This document shows positions 11,929 to 24,639 of a stretch of 64,000 nucleotides of DNA, one piece after another. The position numbers and the translations under genes are program-made. Source of the stretch: Raphanus sativus (taxonomy: Eukaryota > Streptophyta > Magnoliopsida > Brassicales > Brassicaceae); contig NC_079516.1 in assembly GCF_000801105.2 (NCBI RefSeq), positions 52,187,265-52,251,264 on the forward strand, given 5' to 3'. Under the pieces are notes generated by a model, which searched no databases, was not told the DNA's origin, and worked only from the letters and a program-made list of their open reading frames with translations. The number at the start of each line of letters is the position of its first letter. The first letter of the stretch is position 1.

Positions 11929-13101
11929 AGAAAAATAAAATAAAAAGAAATCAACCGTTATATAACTTATAACAAAAAAAATAGAATATTGAGAGATGTT
12001 GACAAGAATGATAGACAGAGAAGAAGATAATCTGGGAAATTGTGCGGTCATGTGGTTGCTCTGTGGATTTGGGTATGGAGGAGATTTCTGAATATGATTA
12101 TAATAATAGCAACTTCCCTCCAACTCTTGGGATAAAAAAAATGATTCTCTTTGAAATTTAGATGTAGTTGAATATGTTGACAGAAAATAAAAATGTAGTT
12201 GAATATTATTTTAGAGATTCCCTGTGTCTTGTGTTCCTACTTGCTTTCGCCGAATGCAAACAATTCTTTTCCTTTTTTAGTGCAAACAATTCCTTACATT
12301 AAATAGCATACATATATTGCTTTAAATTCTGAAAAATATCGAATTTGTGGAAAATCTTTTCAATGGCACCAGTGGGTATCAAGTTGGATATACAATTTAG
12401 TTGGCAGTATATAAAATGGTGCTTTCAATTCGGTGATCATGTGCCATTTGTGACTTGTGGTTGTCTCCTTTTCTTTTCTTTTTTTTTTAACCACTTAATC
12501 TCTTTTTCTTTTCATTGTCTTGTGGATCATATCTCTCTTTTAATTATCGGTGCAGATTTTTCTTTTTTTTTGGTGAAATGGTGCAGATTTTTCTTTTTAG
12601 ATTACAACGGAAGTTCAGGCCTTAAACATGTAATCTCTTGTAGATCTGGAATCAGTCTTTAAATTTTAGATTTAATATTGAGTGTGAACCCCGAGTACAA
12701 AGGAACTTACCACTTTGCACTACGGCCACAAACGTTTAGATTTCTTCTTTCTTGCTAAGGTGAAACTCGAGATGTCACGTTTCAGAAGAGATATAAGATT
12801 AATCCCAACTAACATGATAGCAAAGAGGCTTAACATCCCAACAAAGAAGGTTGACACACAAATCTTACCGTAAATGATATTACGTGTGTATGCAGATTCT
12901 TGAGTCTATATTTTTAGAGCGCAAGATTTTTTTTTAATGATAAAAGCATACGAGACAATTAGAAAATTGTAACTCGTGTCTCGTGTCTTATTTTGCGTCA
13001 TACAAAAAAAAGTTGGGCAGAGTTCTCACGAAACAGTAACTGCATAAAATCAACGTCACTGACTCACTGCAACCTCACAAATTCACTTTTCAATATTATT
13101 T
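11929..13101. other. Intergenic region, no gene seen
   Basis: AT-rich sequence with T-runs. A small direct duplication (GGTGCAGATTTTTCTTTTT) occurs at about 12551 and 12580. Short open frames here lack codon bias or known motifs. The right part is the 3' flank of the LTPG gene. Confidence 0.5.
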
Positions 13102-14936
13102 TTAAACGGTGATAATAAATGATATTATGAAGAGTTGGGCAACAACTTCAAGGCTTAGCCACCGTTTCCGAAAGCTACGAGCGTGGTTCTTGCTTGGCAA
13201 AGAGGTTGTCCGGCCACTGTTGTTACCATCGGATCCTGCAGTTGGAGATATACTTGTGGGCTCAGGGGCCGAACCGGCGGGAGCAGAGGCTGGGCTAGTT
13301 TTGTTTAAACCGTTTGCCAGCTGATAGAACACTTGGGCTTCTTGAGATTTTGGGTCCATATGAAGCAAAGCTGAAACACACATTCCAAAAAAAAAAACAA
13401 TGCGAGTTTGGTAAACTTAATTGTACAACAAAATTCCAAACTTAATATTTTTTTGTTTAAAGAATAGATTTATTTGTGCAAAACTGCAAAGTATTGTTGT
13501 ACATATATATACTAATGTACAATATATAATTAAGACCTGCAACATTGTGGTATGTACCAATACATGGAAACGGAAGCGGAATCGTGTGGAAGCGTAGAAG
13601 CGATTTTTTTAATAAAATTAGGAAGCGGAAACGTATCGGAAGCGTATATTTATATATGTATATATATACATATTAAAATATAAAAGATTACAAATGTGAC
13701 TAACAATTATAGGATTCAAATTAAAATAAAAATATCCATTTATAATAATTTAAATGATTTCATGTTAAAACCGTGAAACTATGCATAAACTAAGTTTATA
13801 AAATATTATTATACTAATTATTTTTTTTAACATTTTGTAAATAATTAACACAGTATATTTAAATATAGACGATATATCTCTAATAAACTTTCAATGCATA
13901 AAAAAATATAGTATTAGTTTTAATGCTTGTATATTTATATTCTCTATTTCAGTATTATATAAAAACATTGTTTCTTCTATTTTTATTTATTTACGATATT
14001 GTATTTTAAAAAAAACGGAAGCGTGATTCCAAAATGGAATCGTAAGCTTCCAAAGTGTTTTTAAAAATGTATTTTTGAAAGCGTATTGGAAACGAGATTC
14101 CGAGAGCTTCCACAAGCTTCCGATTCCGATTCCGGTTCCGAAGCGGGGAACGGACATCCGACAAAGCTTCTGTGTAACCTAGTATTCACAAGACTCACAA
14201 CGTTGATTCAGGTATGATAGTGGCGTGCGTGACTTAAATGAACTAAAAGTATTAGACATCACTCTCGTGTCTTGCTTTTGTTTTCCGGAATAATGTTTGG
14301 CACAAAAGCGAACCCCCCCTCCCCTCCCGGCCCCAGAGAAAAATATTACTTAACATCACTCTCGTGTTATATGGTGGATTTTGCAAGTAAAACTCACACC
14401 AATTCAGCTTCCGTCCAAATATTAACCAAGAGCTCAGAATCTTTCCAAATATCCACACTAATTATGGTAACCAGAAAAGATCCTGAAGTCAACGAGTGTT
14501 CATCTATCCAACCACAGATGGAAAATATTATGTTATAGTATGTATCATGAAACTGTAGTATGTATCATGAAACTGCAGAGAAGTGACTAGGGTACTAACC
14601 AGGGCACTTGGTGACGTCAGCAACGGCGTGGCAAACAGTAGGAAGAGCAAGAGCGAGAGAGACGTTGATCTGGAGACCCAAGTCAGGATCATTCCTGTCT
14701 TGGATGATCACACAAAGACACTTCTTGTCGGATTTGAGAACCTGTTTTAAGCCTGAGCAACAGTCCGGCGTCGGAGTCTTTGCCTGTCCTTGCACGTAAG
14801 GAAGACATGTGGCCATACCCACAAGCTGATCGGTACACTCTTCCTTATCCTTCGCCTTGTCCTCACCAGCAGCCACCATCGTCGCCATTATTAATGCTAT
14901 TGCTATCGCCACTAGACTAATCCTCCATAACTCCAT
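13102..14936 (-). CDS. GPI-anchored non-specific lipid-transfer protein (LTPG), 201 aa
   Basis: A secreted lipid-binding protein of the eight-cysteine family, probably tethered to the outer plasma membrane by GPI and acting in cuticle or wall lipid export. Exon 1 (14936-14600) encodes a signal peptide of about 23 residues ([20 protein letters not shown]) and the eight-cysteine core: C in EECTDQLV, C in MATCLPY, CC in [11 protein letters not shown] in DKKCLCVI, then C in PTVCHAV and TKC. Exon 2 (13370-13102) begins [19 protein letters not shown], continues with a Ser/Pro/Ala/Thr-rich linker suited to O-glycosylation and GPI attachment, and ends in a hydrophobic tail ([14 protein letters not shown]). 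The splice joins G at 14600 to CT at 13370, giving codon GCT. The 1229-bp intron is long for this family and holds an insertion-like sequence (see 13560-14165). Confidence 0.9.
13560..14165. mobile_element. Insertion-like sequence with GGAAGCG-rich ends inside the LTPG intron
   Basis: The left end is rich in GGAAACGGAAGCGGAATCG and GTGGAAGCG, and the right end is rich in the inverse (CTTCCACAAGCTTCCGATTCC, GGTTCCGAAGCGG). The interior is AT-rich and non-coding. This mirrored arrangement resembles short non-autonomous transposons with repetitive subterminal regions. I could not find a clean target duplication, so the exact limits and family are uncertain. Confidence 0.5.
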
Positions 14937-16036
14937 TTTTATTGTTCATGCACGATTTAACCTTTAAGGTTGTTGTTGCACTCGTTACAATTTATATAGA
15001 AATCTTAGCATTTTTTAGGGTTTTCTATTTTTTCTTTAAGTTATCTTACTTTATATATTTGGTTTTGTGATGATTGTATGCGTTGTCGTGTCGAGAAGCT
15101 CATGGAAGGTTTATCTGTTTACCATAATATGCGATATCAAAAGATGGTATTCCTATATATGTGATTCTGTCATATACATATACATGGGAACGAACAGGTA
15201 TCTCAAATGTCAACATCATTATCTCCATACGCCCTGTATAAGAAACCTACTCAGATCTCGGAGGACTATGCATATATTTTTAATAAAAAAATCAACTTCT
15301 TATATTTTGTGGTAGAACTAATTTCTGTAAGCAGGTTTTTTATTTTACATTTTTATTGAATCAACCTGTTTTTTGTTTGCATTTATTTTTTTATAACTAA
15401 AATAGGATAAACTAATAAGATTTATTTACAAGCACAAATGTAAAATTTGTTAATCAGTATGTCCGTCTTCTATATTAATGTTAGTACAGATACTTTGTTT
15501 TCATAAAGCTACTTTTCAGAATTCATTCCCTAAATAACAGCTCACTCTTTCACTAGAACGGCCATTTACAAATTTTAAATTTCATTTTGCATAATATGAA
15601 ATTCACACAAATACTGTAGTATATAAAAGATGAGAGAGGAGAAGTGGAGATGATAAAAAAAAGGGACCACCACTTCACACCAACCCCACTGGGTGGAAAT
15701 GTCGACTCAGTGGAATTGACTTTAGTTGTCCGCATTGACACTTGGCTCAGTCTAAGCCCTACGAATCAATAGTGTCATTTATGACGTCACTTCAATCTTA
15801 GCCCTTTAAAGCACAGGATTCGTTCATTCGTATTCACTACCTTATACGGCCCAATAACAAAAATAGGCCTAGACCAACAAACTTTAGTTCACCATAGTGT
15901 GTCACTCTTTATGCTGTACAGAAAAACAAATTTAGAACTTGTATCAGAGTATTTAGCCCATTTAATATACGGCCCAGAATTAGAAAATTGTTTCTACAGG
16001 CCCAATAAGAAACAAATTGGAGGGGAAAAATTAAAT
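14937..16036. other. Intergenic region between LTPG and tRNA gene
   Basis: Probable LTPG promoter next to 14937. The rest is AT-rich with no recognised gene. About 15690-15860 is more GC-balanced and contains repeated GCCC/GGCC words (AGCCCTACGAATC, AGCCCTTTAAAG, GGCCCAATAA), but no coding signal was found. Confidence 0.45.
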
Positions 16037-16118
16037 CGTCACCTGAGAGATTCGAACTCTCGCGGGGAAACCCCATGTACTTAGCAGGCACACGCCTTAA
16101 CCACTCGGCCAAAGCGAC
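16037..16118 (-). tRNA. tRNA-Ser (anticodon GCU)
   Basis: Read on the minus strand the 82-nt sequence begins GTCGCTTTGGCCGAGTGGTT and ends CTCAGGTGACG. The acceptor stem pairs GTCGCTT with AGGTGAC (with G-T pairs). The A box is TGGCCGAGTGG and the B box GTTCGAATC. The anticodon loop CCTGCTAAG places GCT at 16085-16083, reading AGC/AGU serine codons. A long variable arm (ATGGGGTTTCCCC) follows, as in class II serine tRNAs. No intron. Confidence 0.95.
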
Positions 16119-17930
16119 GTTTTTGTTACAGTTTAAATCAACAATAATTTTAAAAAGAGTTACTACTAGCATAATATACTTTCTTTGGCATAAAGAAGTT
16201 TACGAGTCACAACCATTTGAAGTTAAATATCGAAATGTGTCGAAGATGCCTTAATTATGCTAAAAAGGAAAAATTGCTTAATTAATGAACACTAGTTAGT
16301 TTCTCGTTCTCATAAAAGAGAAACTACACATTTTTTTTGAAAAGAAGAGAAACTACACTTATCCATGACATAATGAACATACATAGTGAGGACTAAAATG
16401 ACGGACATAAATGGATGGATGGTGACATGGTATCAAGTTCATGGCCCCATACATATAGTTTGCAGTTTACACAGATTTGTTCTCAAAGCTGGCATAGAAC
16501 AAGTCTTCAAGTCCGCGTAAGACCATTAAATAATGACTCCAAATACATTTTCCCCCCAACTTAATTAGACAAAACACAGCTATTTATCAGCACAAATGTT
16601 GAATCTTTATATACCAACGCGCCAATATAAAATGTAGTTTTTTCCAGTATATGGATTTAAATAGCTTTTGACTTTTAAATCGATTGACGTTAATTTAAAT
16701 AGAATACTATAAATTTTGAAATGAGAAGTAATATGACCTCTCCCTATAACCATAGGCTATTGTTTTCAAAAACAAGTAAGTAGGGTCAAAACCACCGGAT
16801 AATGGTATGCATAAGTAAAAGCTAATCTTCAAACTAAATAGGCAAAAAATATAACGAAAGTTGGTAGACTTTCAGAGATTTCTTATTAAATTTTAATGTG
16901 ATTTTGTAGAAATGATACAAATATATGTGTTACTATATATTAGTTGTAACGACTCGAAAAATAAAATACACTTCCGTGGGTGAGTTTTGGAAGACATCTT
17001 GAGGACTATAATCCGTATTTCAATCGTACTCTCATCCACAAGATCTTAGTGGCTTGATAAAATACAAATAAATCAAGTTCCAAAAAAAAAAAATATATTT
17101 AGCAAAAAAAAAAAAGTTCCAAAAAAAAATACAAATAAATAAGAACTTAGGCAAAGTCAATGGAAGTTTAAGCCACCCACCCTGTCGCTCTTGTTTGCTG
17201 CTTTGGCAAAACAAAATTCAACTATTATTTTATGTGTTTGGAACATTTTTTTTTTAGAAAGGGCTTTGTTTGGAACATTTTTGTACGTTTATACATGTCA
17301 TTTCATTTTTATAAAAAAGGTCAACTTCTCTGTGCAAAACTTTAAATAGCCAGTTATTAAAAAATAAACCAACGAGAAAACAGATTTTGTTTCAGTTTTT
17401 TTTAAGCACCATCACATATATATGCGTTGACACCTCCGACATGTGTAGATGAAAGAGCTCATATGTAATAATGTAAGTGTCTAAATACATAGAGAGCAGA
17501 ATTAATTAGGTGGACATTAAAATATTTTAGTGTGTTATGTTACTTTAATTTGTGAAAAGGTAAGTGCTTCTGGTTAATGAAATCGGAATTCAAACTAAAT
17601 AAGATGATATGAGAAAAAGATGATTTTTGAAATAATAATCTGAATCTATAGTACTGAAATTTTCACTTTTGTTATTTTTGTATAGCTATAGTTAGAAATA
17701 TAAGTGAAAGAATATAATAATTAATTATGATATAGAAAAGCATCATCAAATGAAGCAAATTAACTAAAAAGTAGGATTAGAACTAGGTCGGTTTTCAAGT
17801 GACAATTTCCTGAGTCAGATTTTGACCAACAAACTATAGAAGTCGATATTAAAGTTCCGTATGATTTGAATTTCCATATAGTAATATTATTATAAGTTAT
17901 GGCAAAGTTAAATTCTACTTTAAGCAAAAA
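16119..17930. other. Intergenic region, no gene seen
   Basis: AT-rich with several A/T homopolymer tracts (for example about 17080-17130). No open frame here has recognisable motifs. No clear element boundaries were found. Confidence 0.45.
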
Positions 17931-19223
17931 CTAGATTTTGACCCGCGCTTTCAAAGCGCGGGTTTATTTTCCTTTATTTTTTTTTTAAATTGACAAATAT
18001 TTAGTAAATGTCATATTTTTATATATTTGTTTTTTTATAAAAGACTTAAGCTTTTTTATTTTTCTTTATCGTGTTTCATTTTAAAAGAGTATAGGTCAGA
18101 ACACAATATTCGGACCCGAAGAACCAACCCGAAACCGACCCGAAAATCAGGGTCCCGAACCCGATCAGACCCGGGGTAAATATCCGAATGAGTTCTAAAT
18201 TGCTATATCCGAAGAACCGGTCCCGAATCCGACCCGAACCGAGAACCAAATGAGTACCCAAAGATATCCGAAATATATCTAAAAATATATGTTATAATTA
18301 TATTTATAATTATTTTAATTTTTTAATTAATTTTATAAGTTAACTATAGTAGTTATTTTCGGTAATTTGAGTATTTTTGGATAAAATATGATAGTTTGGA
18401 TAAAAATTTACCAAAAAAACTGTATAAAATGTATATTTTTGGTTACTATTGAATAATTTGGATACAAAAATTTGAACCGAATCAGATATTTTGGTTACTT
18501 TAATAGTATAGATAACCGAACCCGTTAGATACTTTGGTTATTTGGTTATTTTGCAGGTTCTTATGCATGAGAACCGAACCCACCCGGACCCGGAAAGACC
18601 CGACTCGAACCCAACCCGAAATTTTATAATACCCGAATGAGGTTTAATTTCAAAACCCGAATGGAGTTTAATTTTAAAACCGGAAAAACTCGATATCCGA
18701 AAGAACAAATCCGTACCAGAATGGGTATCCGAACGTCCAGGTCTAATGAGTATTTATGTTTAGAAAATTAAACTTTATTTTTTAATGAATTAAGTTGGTA
18801 TAACTCTGATATATTAAATTTATTATGTGGTTAATTTTTTAATAAAAAATATATACTTTTAATAAAGATTTATACTTTTCAATGAAAAAATTCAAATTTT
18901 TTTATGAATGCTTAAATTATATTAAAAATAAAAAACATAATAATTAAGTTATTAATTTTTGTTCACTACACAAAATATTAAGAATGGTTGAAAATAAATT
19001 ATTTGAATTAGGGAAAAAAATAAGAATTGGATCTGATTTCTTAATCAGCCCAAATGGCCCAAGAGAGATGATGTGGGCAGTGGGCTGGATCCAAAAAAAA
19101 ATGACCCAATAAAAATGTGTTATTAATATTATTTGATTGCCCTTAATGAAATAAGCAATGTGAATTAAAGAAAGGGCATGTTTAGTAAAAAATCCAAATG
19201 TGCTTGTACTTTAATAGTATAGA
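17931..19223 (-). mobile_element. Non-autonomous Helitron (1293 bp)
   Basis: On the minus strand the element starts TCTATACTATTAAAGTACAA (19223) and ends with the hairpin CCCGCGCTTTGAAAGCGCGGG followed by TCAAAATCTAG (17931). It sits between host A and T, with no target duplication, as Helitrons do. The inside contains a 600-bp stretch (18100-18740) of repeated CCCGAAC/ACCCGAA words with a long AT-rich centre, probably an older nested element. No helicase gene is present, so it is non-autonomous. Confidence 0.85.
18100..18745. mobile_element. CCCGAAC-repeat element nested in the Helitron
   Basis: Both ends are dense in ACCCGAA/CCGAACC words (for example at 18115-18250 and 18560-18735) around an AT-rich centre. 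This layout recurs in degenerate form at 7990-8180 and 52800-53420. It looks like a family of short non-autonomous elements, but no clear inverted repeat or target duplication was found. Confidence 0.4.
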
Positions 19224-19379
19224 TGGTTAAATTCTACATACGACATAATTAGCGAAAATTTATAACATAATCTATTAATCATCTAAACATGTAGAAACGC
19301 CTTATATAGCATACTGTTATAGACAAATAACATTTGTACCAGAAATATACATATATACTATCAAATCTAAACAGCATCA

Positions 19380-20783
19380 TCTATCTTATTAAAATAGAAA
19401 ATTTGTAATGGACCTAACTATTATTTTGTAAGATTTTAAATTAAATGCACACTATCTTATATAGGTATATGATATCCACATGAATTCATTAATAGACTGA
19501 GATTTTTTCTTTTATTTTGTTGGTTTAGGAAATAAATGGTCCAACGCTAATTAAAAGATTTGAAATATATTTATGTTCATAATCATACGATTAGCAACTC
19601 CATCTTTTCTTTATTTAAGTTAGTGCATAGTTGCATACGATTATTGTTTAAAATTGTCATCGGGCTCTACATAACATATTATGTACAAATATATGTACAT
19701 ATTCTATTTACCTCTATATTACGTAATGTGTAATATTATTAAAATTGAATTTAATACCACCAAACCTTAAGAATGCATATAAACATTTCTTTGAGAATAT
19801 ATCTTCTCTATTAAAAGAGAAGTATCATTTTTATCTAATATAAAATAGTCATATGATAATAATTTTATTATAAAATAATTTTAATTAGAATTTTATTAAA
19901 AAAATAAAATAATATAAAACCAAATTTTATTATATTAGTCTACTGTAAATGTTCATTATAATTTTTTGTCTACATAAATATATAAAATACCAAAATTTTA
20001 ACAAATGTTTTGACTAATTATTTTATATTAGTTTAATATCTTAATAAAATTGAAATTATGTGTATATGCACGGGTCTGAATAATAATGTTAACTAAACAT
20101 ATAAATATAAATATAACTATTATAAAACTAAAAATATATAACACTAAAAAATATTAAATTTATTTATAAAACCTGTTTAATAGATTAACAAAATGACCCA
20201 TAATTCTATATTTACAATTATGGGTGATTTCGCTTATAAGATATATTAGGAAATTGCCTTAGAGAATATTTGTGTAGTATATATTCGATTCATATGATTA
20301 TTTACATAACAAATATAGATATCTCGAATTTTACTTTCAAAGAAAACATTTTATGGAAAAACACATTCACCAAGTCATTACAATTATACATAATATCTCG
20401 GTAACCATATACTGTGATTTGGTATTTATTATAAATTACTTAATTAGTTTAGTTAATATATCAGTGGTACATTATTGTTATCCTAAAACTAAACTATAAA
20501 TACTGTTTTTCTACATCATTTTTACAACCCACGATCACCTCAAAATAATAATAATAATAAAATGACGAAACTAAACACTTTTTGTTTATATATCACACAT
20601 ATAATATATTAGACACCAGAATATAATAAAATTCACCGAGTAATTATGTAATAATTATTTTTTAAATAATTAACTTTATAATGTACAAAAAATAAAAAAA
20701 AAAGTTTTCATAACAATAAAAAATTATATCTCATGCTTCCAAAAAATATGAAAACCCGCCCGACCGGGCGGGTCATGATCTAG
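19380..20783 (+). mobile_element. Non-autonomous Helitron (1404 bp), possibly two nested
   Basis: Starts TCTATCTTATTAAAATAG after host A and ends with hairpin CCCGCCCGACCGGGCGGG then TCATGATCTAG before host T. A second Helitron-like 5' start, TCTTCTCTATTAAAAGAGAA, lies inside at 19802, so the shared 3' end could serve either a 1404-bp or a 982-bp unit. No coding sequence. Confidence 0.82.
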
Positions 20784-21306
20784 TAATTAATTAGTTTTCT
20801 ACTGGAACTATAGGAAACTCCAAATCTCAGAAACCATAGAGGAATAAACATGCCGACAATTAACACTTTACACTCCCCCTAGAAAAAAAATCCAATTTGG
20901 TGACCAAAGATATATGGCTAGCTCACGCAACCAATGCTTAGGGTACTAATGTATATGATATTTTATAACACCATGGTTTATCTCGTCAGTTGGTTGGTTG
21001 ATCACAAATCACTCTCGTAAATTTTATTTATATCAAGTTGTTGTGTGTCATGGAAGGCAGGTCCGTCGCTGTTTCGTCCAACACTTTTTATCATTTTGAT
21101 ATTCAACTTTGTTACTAATTTAATGTTTTTAACTAACCAACAAGCCTATATTTTAAATTTACATAACTACATATATATAATCACCAACCGCCGCAGTATT
21201 ATTCCACGGCATACCAATTATTTTGTTCAAATTACACATCTCGGAAAGAAAAAAAATCAAATCTTTTCTCAATCATTTATAGTTTTATCTTTTGGTGAGA
21301 GAATCC
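20784..21306. promoter_or_regulatory. Upstream region of the VQ gene
   Basis: About 520 bp between a Helitron end and the VQ start codon. It should contain the promoter and 5' UTR. An open frame at 21045-21326 starts at a non-ATG codon, has no known motif and overlaps the gene start, so I do not call it. Confidence 0.35.
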
Positions 21307-21837
21307 ATGGAGGTTACTCAATATAATCATTTTAATGAAGGTTCAAGTTCTAGGGTTTCCATGAACAAGAACTCACAAGTAATATCCAAGATCAAGCCCA
21401 AGATTCGCATCATCCATATCTTCGCACCTGAGGTCATCAAGACCGACGTCAAGAACTTCCGTTCACTTGTTCAAAGTCTAACCGGGAAACCCCCAGCCGG
21501 AGAAGCCAAAACCGATAAGAAGAGAGACAGATCGAGTATTCCGACGCCTCAAGAACCGGTTTACGGAGATCATCAGCCGGTTAATAGGCTTACGGGTTTC
21601 ACTGGTTTATTAGCAAACGGAGGAGACCATCAGGTAAAAGAAGAATGGGGATCTGGTGATAGTTCTTCGAACCCAAACACCTACTTTGATCTAGAGGGTT
21701 TGATTCAAGATGTAGGAGAAGATTACTTCTCTTCATTTCCTATGAGATCTTCTTCTTCTCAAGTCGAAGGTTTCATATTCAGCAATAACCACAACACCAA
21801 CAACAACTTCGATACAAAAGGTCGCAATTCGTCATAG
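21307..21837 (+). CDS. VQ motif-containing protein, 176 aa
   Basis: VQ proteins are small plant nuclear cofactors that bind WRKY transcription factors, often in defence and growth. The core FRSLVQSLTG fits FxxxVQxLTG. It is preceded by the basic/hydrophobic stretch KPKIRIIHIFAPEVIKTDVK, common in this family. The rest is low-complexity (Ser/Asn runs) with an acidic FDLEGLIQDVGEDYF patch near the C-terminus that could activate or be a docking site. It is a single exon. I chose the ATG at 21307 (MEVTQYNHF); the frame is open further upstream but has no earlier ATG nearby. In the Arabidopsis block I believe to be syntenic there is one VQ gene, but I do not assign a number. Confidence 0.9.
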   Translation: MEVTQYNHFNEGSSSRVSMNKNSQVISKIKPKIRIIHIFAPEVIKTDVKNFRSLVQSLTGKPPAGEAKTDKKRDRSSIPTPQEPVYGDHQPVNRLTGFTGLLANGGDHQVKEEWGSGDSSSNPNTYFDLEGLIQDVGEDYFSSFPMRSSSSQVEGFIFSNNHNTNNNFDTKGRNSS

Positions 21838-22961
21838 TTAACCAGGGTTAACTTTTAGGGTTTCTCTGACTATGCATTCGCATTGGTTTGATGAGATCTT
21901 ATCGTTTGAAGCAAGAAAGCTAACGAAGAAAGTCATGTTTTTGGGAACAAAGGCATACAAGTTGTATTTTGAATTTGATACAGTGAGAAATTGAAACTTT
22001 TGGTAGACTGACTTTGCCAAGGTTGAGGGATGTAATGAAACGTTTGATTTATTGTGCAGCCCTTCTCGGAGAAGCGACTGTTTCCAATTAAGCTGTGGTC
22101 GTCGGTCAGAAAACCCTATTTGTGTGTAACTGCATTTTATATGCTACTAGATGTGTAATAATAATTCTTTGGTGCGTGTATGGGATTTGATTATCGCCTG
22201 TATTTTTTGGAAAATAACTTGTATGGTACTTAGAAGATTGACTAAAATAGTTTTTACAGTATAAACTTTTACTGATTCTTTTGTTAGTATTCAACCGTGT
22301 AATATGATGGTTATTCAATTGACAATGATGACCTCGTACATAATTTGTTCTCTTGCTTAATATACCAACTGTTAAAGACCGTGCAATTCATCTTAATTCG
22401 TTAAATACTAGTAAATTACATATAGCTTATGAAATTTTGGCATAAATATAAATAATAAAAATAAAATAAGTTAATAACAAAATGGTCCTAATTTCAATGA
22501 TGGAACTGTATTACAAATTGTAATAACCGTTTTATAATAATTTTCATTTTAAAGCTTTTACGCACATATTAAAAGTTATTATTTTCTGTTTTATTATTAT
22601 TTAAAGTATTTTTATTTTGTAAATTTAAAAACTTAAAAACTAAAGCTAAAAAAATATATTTAATATATTCATTAAAAATATAAAACAATAATTATTATAA
22701 AATAAATTTTGAAGAGTAAAATTATAGTTTATATAAAATGGATGGAGTATTTAGATCTTATTAGATTCTTTACGAGGTGCGTTTAAAAAAATTCTTTACT
22801 GATGTAATCTTTCGAACACTAATAAGATTCATTTGTTAAACTAGTCCAGTCATGTTTTGTTGCACGATTTGATGAAAATGATAATTTTGAACCTGGCTTT
22901 TGTAGGTCTGGAAACGGTTGTGTTGCTTCAATGCTCATATGAGGAAATTGATCGGAACCGA
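21838..22961. other. 3' flank of VQ gene and AT-rich intergenic DNA
   Basis: The first few hundred bases are probably the VQ 3' UTR. The rest is AT-rich with no recognised gene. Confidence 0.4.
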
Positions 22962-23230
22962 GGGGTGTATTGAATCTGAAATTTGAAGTGATTTGATTTT
23001 TAATGAGTTTTGAGATGATTGCAGAAAAATTAGGGAATTTGATATGATTTTTGTTAAAACACTTTAAAATCTCATCTAAAATAGTGGGATTTAGATTTTT
23101 ATTTTTATAACTAAGGAATTCCCCTCAAACACTCTAGAAACACTTAAAAATTCAAAAAATTCACGTTTGAATAACAGTGGATTTGTCATTTTAATACAAA
23201 TTATTTAAAACTTTTAGTTGAATACATCCC
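22962..23230. mobile_element. MITE with GGGGTGTATTGAA ends (269 bp)
   Basis: The left end GGGGTGTATTGAA and the right end (inverse of GGGATGTATTCAA) form imperfect terminal inverted repeats around a short AT-rich, non-coding interior. GGG(G/A)TGTATT(C/G)AA termini are common on small plant MITEs. I could not confirm a target duplication, so the superfamily is left open. Confidence 0.6.
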
Positions 23231-23803
23231 TTAAGTGTCCGTTGAACAAGCCAACTAAATAAGGTTTGGTTTTCCAAATGTCAAAAAGGCTTGGACTGGC
23301 ACTTGAGAGGCCCAAAAGTGATGGACTGGCTTGATGCGTTATGTAAGAAAGCTTCGTCTGCTTAAGCTACCAACGTGTCCCAAGTCTGTCTTCTCACTAT
23401 TCCGGTGTTCCATTCTCTTCCACACTGAATATTTCTTTTTACCTTTCTTTTACTGACAGAAGAAACGTTGTTCATGTGTAAATTACTAAGACTGTTGATT
23501 GATGTTTGCATCATAGTCGTGATCAACTCGGTAACTATTCACTTTGATTCAGTTTTAAATTAAACATAGAGATAATGTAGTTAGTTGGTGTGATAGGTCA
23601 TTGCTTTTGTCTAGAAATTTCCACGACTTACGAATATGACATTATTCACTAACATACTCAACCATCCTATTTACTTACATATTATATTTCTTTTGACTCC
23701 AGCTTTACAAAGCTTATCTAAGAGAATTTGAGATGGTTATGTCTAATGATTATAACAAATAAAGTAAAGAACAAAAAAAAAAAGAAGAAGCTACATAATT
23801 CTT

Positions 23804-24639
23804 TTATTCATATAGTGAACAAACATTACAATGGAACACACATAAACCAAAAAAAAAAAAAACAAGAACAATCAAAGAGTTCAGAGCTTCAAGAATCCAA
23901 GATAGCTCGATCGAGAGGAAAATAGATGCATACATATGTGGAAGGTGGCGAATATCATGATCGATAACACAAGTTTTATTTTTTAGATCATTATGTTTTC
24001 TCGATTTCCTCGCTATCTTAGCACTCTGCATCGCCATATCTAACTCAATCTGCATCCTCTCCATCTCCCTTTGAGCTTCCAACATCGCAGATAAGTCCGA
24101 AGCGGCAGAGCTCCTTCGACCATTGTTCCTACTAGTACTCCCATTTCCTCCTCCTCTCCTTGGCTCTTCCTTCTCCTCCTCCTCTACTGCACAAGAGTGT
24201 AGATGCGTGCCATAGTCACATTCCTTGCAATAATAAGACCAGAGATTATCCGGAACGGTCTCGTGGCATTCATCACAGTTAAAGATCAGACCGTTCTTGT
24301 AAGGACATGTACATCGTACTTACAGACAGAACAGTGGTAAGCAAACCCAGTTCCATACTCACCGCACGCGTCGCACGAGAAAGATGAAGACTCGTAAGTT
24401 GGAGAATAGAGCAGGGTCAAAGGGTGTTCCGGGTGAGACTTGTGACGGTTCTCGCGTGGAAGCTCGAAACACGACTTGTGCAAGAAGTAATCGCATTCCG
24501 ACTTTGTGCACTTGAAAGCTGCGCCTATCAGGTCTAGTTCACAGCCAGAGCAAATGATCTCTTCCTCAGCTTGAGCTTTGTGACCACGCAACGGATGGCT
24601 GTGGCTCTGGTGCCTCACTGACGGTTTTCTTGAAGCCAT
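23804..24639 (-). pseudogene. Cys/His-rich C1 (DC1) domain protein, frameshifted by an internal deletion
   Basis: DC1 proteins carry repeated Cys/His zinc-binding modules and are plant-specific; some respond to stress or hormones. The ATG at 24639 opens [16 protein letters not shown], then [28 protein letters not shown] and [21 protein letters not shown]. At about 24305, right after YDVHV, roughly 73 bases present in the sister gene at 28616 are missing. The frame shifts and stops after six codons. The downstream part continues in another frame ([29 protein letters not shown], then [20 protein letters not shown]) to a stop at 23804. The missing segment would cover the end of the second module and the start of the third. 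The 3' limit is uncertain because the last 60 residues have no match in the sister gene. Confidence 0.8.

Noticed and set aside
15067..15315. 82-codon frame upstream of LTPG
   Set aside because: No motif, AT-rich codons, and no splice or start context of a gene.
21045..21326. 93-codon open frame before the VQ gene
   Set aside because: It begins at a non-ATG codon, overlaps the VQ start and has no family features; likely promoter/UTR.
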